Assembly: GCA_022712335.1 (NCBI GenBank)
Contig: JALAGR010000006.1
Span: 1 to 11,314, forward strand
Length of the DNA: 11,314 nucleotides
DNA from: Pediococcus sp.
GTDB taxonomy: Bacteria > Bacillota > Bacilli > Lactobacillales > Lactobacillaceae
Direction: 5' to 3'
Position numbers and translations under genes: made by a program. Below, piece after piece: positions 6,389 through 11,314 of the stretch. The first letter of the stretch is position 1; every line of letters starts with the position of its first letter. The notes under the pieces were generated by a model. That model saw only the letters and a program-made list of their open reading frames with translations, ran no database searches and was not told the DNA's origin.

Positions 6389-8746
6389 ATGAATAAGAAA
6401 ATTTTGGATGTTTTAGAATACGATAAAATTAAACAAGCCATTAGACAGTTTGTGGCTACCGAAAATGGGGCTAAAGAGTTACGTGAACTTGTACCAAGTA
6501 ATGATGAAAATGCAGTACGTAGCGCCCTTAAGCAAACGCTAGATGCTGTTAATATTTATCGTTTAAAAAATGGAATTCCAGTACCACGCCTCGAAGATAT
6601 CACAGAAGCATTGCAACGACTAAAAATCGAAGCAGCTTTGAATGGACAAGAGTTAGCTCAAATTGGTCGGATTTTAAGAGCTACACGGACTGTGATTAAC
6701 TTTTTTGATGACTTAGAAAGTGAAGAAATCGAAATTGTAGAACTAAACCAGGTGATTGAACAATTAGTTACCATTCCAGAAGTTGAAGAACGATTGAGTA
6801 ATTCGATTGAAGGGAATGGACATTTACTAAATTCAGCTTCAAGTGAATTAAGAAGGATTCGCGCTTCGATTACGCGCATTGAAAGTGACGTTCGATCACG
6901 AATGGAAAAATTTACGCGTGGTAATAATGTTAAATATTTAAGTGAACCCATCGTAACGATTCGTAATGAACGCTATGTTATTCCCGTTCGGGTTGAATAT
7001 CGTTCTAAATTTGGTGGTGTCGTGCATGATCAAAGTTCTTCAGGACAAACACTCTATGTTGAACCGGAATCTGTAGTCGATTTAAATAATGAACTGCGCC
7101 AAAATCAAGTGGCAGAAGTCCATGAAGAACAACGAATTCTACAAGAACTTAGTGAATTGGTTGCTCCTTATACCGATACTTTAAAAGGTAATAGTCGTAT
7201 TTTGGGACATTTGGATTTGCTAAATGCTAAAGCCCAATATGCTCATAAGTTAAAAGCGACTGAGCCACAAATCTCAGTTTCAAACGAGATTAATTTACGT
7301 GAAGCGCGCCATCCACTAATTGATCAGAAAAAAGTCGTTTCCAATGATATTAAATTGGGTGGCGATTATGAAACTCTAGTAATTACCGGACCTAATACAG
7401 GTGGTAAGACGATTACGTTAAAAACGGTCGGATTACTTCAATTAATGGCACAGTCTGGGATGTTTATTCCAGCTAATGAAAATAGTACTGTACGAATTTT
7501 TGATGAGATTTTTGCTGATATCGGAGATGAGCAATCAATCGAACAAAATTTGAGTACGTTCTCTTCCCATATGGATAATACGATTCGAATTTTAGGTAAT
7601 TTAAATGCGCGCTCATTAGCACTATTTGATGAACTAGGTGCCGGAACAGATCCTAAAGAAGGAGCTGCTCTAGCAATTGCCATTTTGGACAAAGTTCGAA
7701 GTACGGGGGCCGTTTCAATGACTACGACCCATTATCCAGAATTAAAGACATACGGCTATGAACGATCAGGAACCATCAATGCTAGTATGGAATTTGATGT
7801 CGATACACTCCAACCAACCTATAAATTATTGCTAGGAATCCCAGGTCAAAGTAATGCCTTTGAGATTTCAAAACGTTTAGGTTTGGATAGCGATATTATC
7901 GATCAAGCTCGTGGTTTAGTTGACCAAGATAGTCAAGATTTAAACAATATGATTAAAGATTTAACGACACGTCAAAAGCGTGCTCAAAATATTAATCAGC
8001 AGGCAGTTGATTTACTTGAACAGACAGAAAAATATCACCAAACCTTAGTTAAAGGTGTGGATAGTCTAAATTCTCAGCGCAACAATTTAATTGAAAGTGC
8101 AAAAGAAGATGCTAATCGGATTGTTAATGATAGTCAAGCTGAAGCAGACCGCATTATTAAGCGTCTACGCAAGTTAGAGCATTCCACGGGAAGTTTTAAG
8201 GAAAATGATTTAATCGACGCCAAAAGCAAAATTAACGCGCTTCATCAAGATACTAACCTAAAGCGCAATAAAGTTTTACGTCGTGCCAAAGAAGCTCAGA
8301 AATTCCATGAAAATGATGAAGTAATTGTTTTAACGTATGGTCAACGTGGTGAGTTACTTCGTCAAGTTGATAAAAAGCACTGGGAAGTTCAAATGGGAAT
8401 TATGAAGATGAAGGTTGCAGTCGACGAACTTGAAAAAATCAAACCGGATAAGACGGTGAAGCGTCGTGTTCATAATTCGGTGCAAAGAACGGCTTCTGCT
8501 GGTGTTAAGACTACTTTGGATTTACGTGGAAAACGATATGAAGATGCTCTTACTGAAACGGATCGTTATATTGATGCAGCATTACTAGCTGGGTATGATG
8601 AAGTAACAATCGTACATGGTAAGGGAACTGGCGCCCTCAGAAGTGGAATCACTAAGTATCTTCGAAGTAATCGACGCATCAAAGATTTCGAGTATGCGCC
8701 CGCTAATGCTGGTGGAAATGGAGCAACCATCGTTCATTTTAAATAA
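6389..8746 (+). CDS. mutS2: MutS2 protein: ATPase with C-terminal Smr nuclease domain
   Basis: The 785-residue product has the full MutS2 layout: MutS core/clamp region (about 1-300), ABC-type ATPase with Walker A GPNTGGKT (334-341) and Walker B LFDE (412-415), a charged coiled-coil arm (about 515-620), a KOW-like segment starting near 643, and the Smr domain with LDLRG (710-714) and HGKGTG (743-748). It lacks the mismatch-reading N-terminal domain of MutS1. MutS2 was first described as a suppressor of recombination; in Bacillus subtilis it also detects collided ribosomes and helps split them. The key ATPase and Smr motifs are intact, so either activity is possible. The ATG is preceded only by a weak ribosome site (ATGAG, 6378-6382), and I see no promoter in the 86-base gap. 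Expression may therefore depend on read-through past the upstream hairpin. Confidence 0.97.
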   Translation: MNKKILDVLEYDKIKQAIRQFVATENGAKELRELVPSNDENAVRSALKQTLDAVNIYRLKNGIPVPRLEDITEALQRLKIEAALNGQELAQIGRILRATRTVINFFDDLESEEIEIVELNQVIEQLVTIPEVEERLSNSIEGNGHLLNSASSELRRIRASITRIESDVRSRMEKFTRGNNVKYLSEPIVTIRNERYVIPVRVEYRSKFGGVVHDQSSSGQTLYVEPESVVDLNNELRQNQVAEVHEEQRILQELSELVAPYTDTLKGNSRILGHLDLLNAKAQYAHKLKATEPQISVSNEINLREARHPLIDQKKVVSNDIKLGGDYETLVITGPNTGGKTITLKTVGLLQLMAQSGMFIPANENSTVRIFDEIFADIGDEQSIEQNLSTFSSHMDNTIRILGNLNARSLALFDELGAGTDPKEGAALAIAILDKVRSTGAVSMTTTHYPELKTYGYERSGTINASMEFDVDTLQPTYKLLLGIPGQSNAFEISKRLGLDSDIIDQARGLVDQDSQDLNNMIKDLTTRQKRAQNINQQAVDLLEQTEKYHQTLVKGVDSLNSQRNNLIESAKEDANRIVNDSQAEADRIIKRLRKLEHSTGSFKENDLIDAKSKINALHQDTNLKRNKVLRRAKEAQKFHENDEVIVLTYGQRGELLRQVDKKHWEVQMGIMKMKVAVDELEKIKPDKTVKRRVHNSVQRTASAGVKTTLDLRGKRYEDALTETDRYIDAALLAGYDEVTIVHGKGTGALRSGITKYLRSNRRIKDFEYAPANAGGNGATIVHFK

Positions 8747-8760
8747 TCCTTATAAAATGT

Positions 8761-8783
8761 AAGCTAAATATTTTATTTGGCTT
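8761..8783 (+). repeat. Short hairpin between mutS2 and trxA
   Basis: AAGCTAAATA (8761-8770) pairs with TATTTGGCTT (8774-8783) through ten pairs including one T-G wobble, with a TTT loop. No T-run follows on the + strand, so it is a poor terminator. It lies over the -35 side of the likely trxA promoter and could be a protein site or a weak end for mutS2 transcripts. Confidence 0.5.
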
Positions 8784-8791
8784 GTAAAGAC

Positions 8792-8800
8792 TGGTATAGT
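8792..8800 (+). promoter_or_regulatory. Extended -10 promoter of trxA
   Basis: TGGTATAGT combines a TGn extension (8792-8794) with a five-of-six -10 box (8795-8800). At 17 bases upstream only TTTATT is found, a poor -35, so the promoter should rely on the extension or on an activator. The predicted start near 8807 leaves a leader of about 27 bases before the trxA ATG. Confidence 0.6.
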
Positions 8801-8833
8801 TAACGTAACAAAATGTGAAAGAGGGTAATTCAA

Positions 8834-9145
8834 ATGGTTGAAGCTATTACAGATGCAAACTTTGAAGAAAAAACAAACACTGGTGTAACACTCACTGATT
8901 TTTGGGCAACTTGGTGCGGTCCTTGTCGGATGCAATCACCTGTCGTTGAACAATTAGCGGATGAAATGGGTGACAAGGTTACATTTTCTAAGATGGATGT
9001 TGACCAAAATCCAGAAACAGCCAAAAACTTTGGAATCATGAGTATTCCAACATTATTAGTTAAAAAAGATGGTGCGGTTGTGGATTCAATCGTAGGTTAC
9101 CATTCAAAAGAACAATTGGCTAAGATTTTAGACCAATACGTTTAA
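8834..9145 (+). CDS. trxA: Thioredoxin
   Basis: This 103-residue protein is a standard single-domain thioredoxin. The redox site WCGPC is at 27-31 within DFWATWCGPCRMQSPVVEQL, the buried acid is D22, and the conserved cis-proline is P72 in SIPT. It reduces protein disulfides, including those of reductases, using electrons from thioredoxin reductase. There is no signal peptide, so it acts in the cytosol. Small differences from the usual form are Thr at 21 before the buried Asp and Arg rather than Lys after the active site. The ATG is preceded by AGAGGG (8820-8825) at workable spacing. It has its own promoter candidate and a strong terminator, so it appears to be a single-gene unit between mutS2 and murI. 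Confidence 0.97.
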   Translation: MVEAITDANFEEKTNTGVTLTDFWATWCGPCRMQSPVVEQLADEMGDKVTFSKMDVDQNPETAKNFGIMSIPTLLVKKDGAVVDSIVGYHSKEQLAKILDQYV

Positions 9146-9172
9146 GCTGATTTAATCAAATGAATATTTTGG

Positions 9173-9208
9173 AAGAAATCAATTTTGAATAAATTGGTTT
9201 CTTTTTTT
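9173..9208 (+). terminator. Intrinsic terminator of trxA
   Basis: AAGAAATCAATTT (9173-9185) pairs with AAATTGGTTTCTT (9191-9203) over 13 positions with one wobble, a five-base loop TGAAT and a seven-T run (9202-9208). It isolates trxA from murI. Confidence 0.9.
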
Positions 9209-9223
9209 GATAGAAGGAACCCG

Positions 9224-9232
9224 TGGTATACT
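9224..9232 (+). promoter_or_regulatory. Extended -10 promoter candidate of murI-rdgB
   Basis: TGGTATACT has the TGn extension and a five-of-six -10 box (9227-9232); the -35 region falls in the T-run of the trxA terminator and is poor. A start near 9239 gives a leader of about 60 bases. Other -10-like hexamers, TATTAT (9255-9260) and TATAAT (9270-9275), lack a -35; the last is too close to the ribosome site. Confidence 0.5.
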
Positions 9233-9298
9233 CCCTTTTTAAGAGGAAATTTAGTATTATAGAGATATGTATAATTTTATGGAGTGGGGGGAATTAGA

Positions 9299-10096
9299 AT
9301 GGATAATCGTCCAATTGGTTTTATGGATTCAGGTGTCGGTGGACTTACAGTCGTTAAATCGGCGAAAAAGTTGCTGCCAAATGAAGAAATTATCTTTATT
9401 GGAGACGAAGCGAGAATGCCGTATGGCCCTCGTCCCACAGAAGAAGTCGTCGAATTTTCACGGCAAATGGCATCATTTTTGATGACTAAAAATATTAAAG
9501 CACTCGTTATTGCATGCAATACGGCAACGAATGCGGCGCTTGATGTATTACAACAGGAACTTCCAATTCCAGTGATTGGCGTGATTAAACCCGGAGCGAT
9601 TGCAGCTGCCCAGGAAACTAAAAATCAAAGAGTTGGTGTAATTGCTACTTTGGGAACAATCAAATCAAACGCATATCCTGAGGCATTGTCAGCAATTAAT
9701 GCTACACTTCAAACTTACCCAGTGGCATCTCAAGAATTTGTAGAGTTAGCTGAAGCAAATGAGCTGCATACAGTAAAATCACAAAAAATCATTGATCAGA
9801 AATTGGCTCCATTTAAGCAAAATCAAATCGATACTTTGATTTTAGGGTGTACCCATTTCCCGCTTTTAGAAGCTGGAATTCAAGCAGCAGTAGGACCTAA
9901 TGTTACTTTAGTCGATCCAGGAGTGGAAACAGTGCGTCAATTAACTGAAATTTTAGCTGAACAAGACCTCCAACGTGAAGAAGATGGTAAAGTAGTAAAT
10001 CAATATTATTCAACTGGCAGTATTGAAACGTTCGGTGAAATCGCACGCACACTGTTAAACGAAGACTTAAGCGTTGAAAAAGTTAAAATTGATTAG
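9299..10096 (+). CDS. murI: Glutamate racemase
   Basis: The enzyme interconverts L- and D-glutamate without cofactor, supplying D-Glu for the peptidoglycan stem peptide in the cytosol. The 265-residue product has the paired catalytic cysteines C73 (IACNTAT) and C184 (LGCTHFPLL), plus the N-terminal substrate loop GFMDSGVGGLT (7-17) with D10 and S11, and GDEARMPYGPR (35-45). I chose ATG 9299 because the family begins with the MxNRPIG segment; the in-frame GTG at 9284 has no ribosome site ahead of it. The ribosome site is an unusual G-run, GGGGGGA (9286-9292), six bases before the ATG. rdgB starts ten bases after the stop. The gene is sometimes named racE; the length is normal and no key residue is missing. 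Confidence 0.97.
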   Translation: MDNRPIGFMDSGVGGLTVVKSAKKLLPNEEIIFIGDEARMPYGPRPTEEVVEFSRQMASFLMTKNIKALVIACNTATNAALDVLQQELPIPVIGVIKPGAIAAAQETKNQRVGVIATLGTIKSNAYPEALSAINATLQTYPVASQEFVELAEANELHTVKSQKIIDQKLAPFKQNQIDTLILGCTHFPLLEAGIQAAVGPNVTLVDPGVETVRQLTEILAEQDLQREEDGKVVNQYYSTGSIETFGEIARTLLNEDLSVEKVKID

Positions 10097-10106
10097 GAGA
10101 AAATAG

Positions 10107-10703
10107 ATGAGTAATGAAATTTTGATTGCCACAAAAAACGATGGTAAGTTACAAGAATTCAAGCAAATTTTTGAACAAAAAGGAATTGTTGTAAAGTCCT
10201 TGAAAGACATTGATGACGATGTTGAAATCGTTGAAAATGGATTAACTTTCGAAGAAAATGCACGTTTAAAAGCGGATGGCTATGCTAAATCAGTTGGTAT
10301 TCCAGTTCTTGCCGATGATTCTGGGCTGGAAATCGATGCCTTGAATGGTCGACCAGGAATTTTTTCAGCACGTTATGCTGGTGATCATAATGATGCAGCT
10401 AACAATGCTAAAGTTTTAAGTGAATTGGGCGGAATCCCAGATGAAAAACGTACAGCAACATTCCATTCGACGTTAGTAGTTCGTAAACCAGACGGTAGCG
10501 AACTTGTGGCTAATGGGAACCTGCGCGGACGGATTTTAGGAGTTCCGCGAGGAGATAACGGGTTTGGTTACGATCCACTTTTCTTTGTTGAAGATAAAGC
10601 AAAAACTTTAGCAGAGATGACACGTGAAGAGAAAAATGAAATTAGTCATCGTGCGTTGGCAATTGAAGACTTACTTGTTAACTTTGATAAATTTTGGGAA
10701 TAA
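10107..10703 (+). CDS. rdgB: XTP/dITP diphosphatase (Ham1/RdgB family)
   Basis: The 198-residue product hydrolyses non-canonical purine triphosphates (XTP, dITP, ITP) to monophosphate and pyrophosphate, keeping them out of DNA and RNA. Family motifs are present in order: IATKNDGKLQEF (7-18), TFEENARLKA (47-56), ADDSGLEIDALNGRPG (69-84) with SARYAG, GFGYDPLF (about 152-159) and ISHRALA near the C-terminus. The catalytic acidic and lysine positions expected for the family appear intact. AGGAGA (10095-10100) overlaps the murI stop and lies six bases before the ATG, so translation is probably coupled to murI. The murI-rdgB pairing is common in Firmicutes. It ends just before a strong two-way terminator. 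Confidence 0.96.
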   Translation: MSNEILIATKNDGKLQEFKQIFEQKGIVVKSLKDIDDDVEIVENGLTFEENARLKADGYAKSVGIPVLADDSGLEIDALNGRPGIFSARYAGDHNDAANNAKVLSELGGIPDEKRTATFHSTLVVRKPDGSELVANGNLRGRILGVPRGDNGFGYDPLFFVEDKAKTLAEMTREEKNEISHRALAIEDLLVNFDKFWE

Positions 10704-10706
10704 ATT

Positions 10707-10740
10707 AAAAGGAATGACATTTTTACATGTCATTCCTTTT
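10707..10740. terminator. Bidirectional terminator between rdgB and mscS
   Basis: AAAAGGAATGACAT (10707-10720) and ATGTCATTCCTTTT (10727-10740) form a perfect 14-bp stem with a six-base loop. The A-tract and T-tract at its base give a T-run on both strands, so it can stop both convergent genes. It begins four bases after the rdgB stop and ends three bases from the mscS stop. Confidence 0.92.
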
Positions 10741-10743
10741 TGT

Positions 10744-11314
10744 TTAGTTTTGAATTTTGATTTGTTCTTTAGCCAAAGCACGTAAACAACGATCTAAAAT
10801 CATTGTTTTCATCGGTGTTTGGTAACCAGCCCTAACTTTGGCCGAAACTTGAATTCCAAGATAACCGTAAGTTTTTTCAACAACGGGCGCTAAAACGATG
10901 GGGGTAGCTTTAATTTTATCAGAGTCGTGCTTAATCGACCCCAACTGTTCACGCAACAAATCTTTAGCACGGTCGATTTCAAATGGATCGCTAATCCGTA
11001 GAAAAATCGTAATGGTTTGACTACCGCGAGAATGATTGGAAATGGTTGAAATGGAACGATTTGGTAAGTAATGCAATGTTCCATCAAGCGCTTGGAGCTC
11101 AATCGTACGTAAGCCAATTGAGACAACGGTTCCATCGATGGCTTGAATAGTGACACTGTCGCCGACTCGCAATTGGCCTTCAATTAAAATAGTCAACCCG
11201 TTAATAATATCCGAAACAATTCCCTGTGTACCCAGCCCAATTGCCACACTTAAAATTCCAGCTCCAGCAAGCAAAGTACCAACGGGAACGCCTAAGTTTG
11301 ACAGAATTGTATAG
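10744..11314 (-). CDS. MscS-type mechanosensitive ion channel (5' partial)
   Basis: The reading frame is open to the right edge, so the N-terminus with the first membrane helices is outside the window; the TTG at 11274 is internal, since family-like sequence (ILSNLGVPVGTLLAGAG) continues upstream of it. The 190 visible residues show the pore-lining TM3 helix (LLAGAGILSVAIGLGTQG, Gly/Ala-rich), then SDIINGLTILIEGQLRVGD, the beta domain with GTVVSIGLRTIELQALDG and YLPN, and the C-terminal alpha/beta cytoplasmic domain. MscS channels open under membrane tension to release solutes on osmotic down-shock. The form resembles Bacillus YkuT/YhdY small channels. The gene is convergent with rdgB and shares its terminator; the promoter is outside the window. 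Confidence 0.9.
   Translation of the reverse strand, partial: YTILSNLGVPVGTLLAGAGILSVAIGLGTQGIVSDIINGLTILIEGQLRVGDSVTIQAIDGTVVSIGLRTIELQALDGTLHYLPNRSISTISNHSRGSQTITIFLRISDPFEIDRAKDLLREQLGSIKHDSDKIKATPIVLAPVVEKTYGYLGIQVSAKVRAGYQTPMKTMILDRCLRALAKEQIKIQN

Noticed and set aside
8834..9039. Minus-strand reading frames opposite trxA
   Set aside because: They are complements of well-conserved thioredoxin codons without ribosome sites or family features.
9267..9482. Overlapping 71-codon frame across the murI start
   Set aside because: It runs in another frame through conserved murI codons, has no ribosome site, and its translation shows no recognisable domain.
11272..11274. TTG at 11274 (minus strand) as the start of the MscS-type gene
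   Set aside because: Open frame with family-like sequence continues to the window edge, and the membrane helices before TM3 are missing; it is a truncation by the window.
1..11314. Mobile element, CRISPR array or horizontally acquired island
   Set aside because: No transposase, integrase, repeat-spacer pattern, tRNA junction or break in coding style was seen; genes and order look like core genome.

Overview
The window is an ordinary, densely packed core-genome segment of a low-GC Gram-positive bacterium, most likely a Lactobacillaceae member (Lactobacillus in the broad sense). This rests on the AT-rich composition, strong Shine-Dalgarno sites, a T-box leader on alaS, an IreB-family protein, and the order alaS - ireB - ruvX - DUF1292 gene - mutS2 - trxA - murI - rdgB, which I recall as common in that family. 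I could not search a database, so species is left open. I found no mobile element, CRISPR array, tRNA, rRNA or prophage gene, and no stretch over 300 bases without a gene.

Layout. At the left edge is the 3' part of a DHH/DHHA1 phosphoesterase gene (NrnA/pAp-phosphatase type), followed 14 bases later by a CshB-like DEAD-box RNA helicase gene. A perfect-consensus sigma-A promoter begins one base after the helicase stop codon and drives a leader of about 235 nt with T-box features (candidate GCU alanine specifier, UGGU acceptor-binding bulge, terminator), then alaS. The tight group ireB - ruvX - DUF1292 gene follows, ending in a structured hairpin with a T-run. mutS2 comes next. trxA and murI-rdgB each have an extended -10 promoter candidate, and trxA ends in a strong terminator. 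rdgB ends at a perfect 14-bp hairpin that also serves a convergent MscS-type channel gene, which runs off the right edge.

How the genes fit together. Most products act on RNA, ribosomes, nucleotides or genome upkeep: nanoRNA/pAp degradation, RNA helicase, alanyl-tRNA synthetase, a YqgF/RuvX nuclease linked in other bacteria to 16S rRNA maturation or Holliday junctions, MutS2 (recombination control and, in Bacillus, rescue of collided ribosomes), and RdgB, which removes damaged purine nucleotides. IreB, MurI and MscS relate to the cell envelope: IreB is a substrate of a PASTA kinase, MurI makes D-glutamate for peptidoglycan, and MscS relieves osmotic pressure. TrxA serves thiol redox balance.

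I did not find a convincing undescribed system. The points most worth a second look are regulatory: the geometry of the alaS T-box, in which the antiterminator lies inside the arms of the terminator; the hairpin before mutS2, which has no visible promoter and only a weak ribosome site; and the trxA promoter, whose upstream hairpin carries an AGCT near -44.
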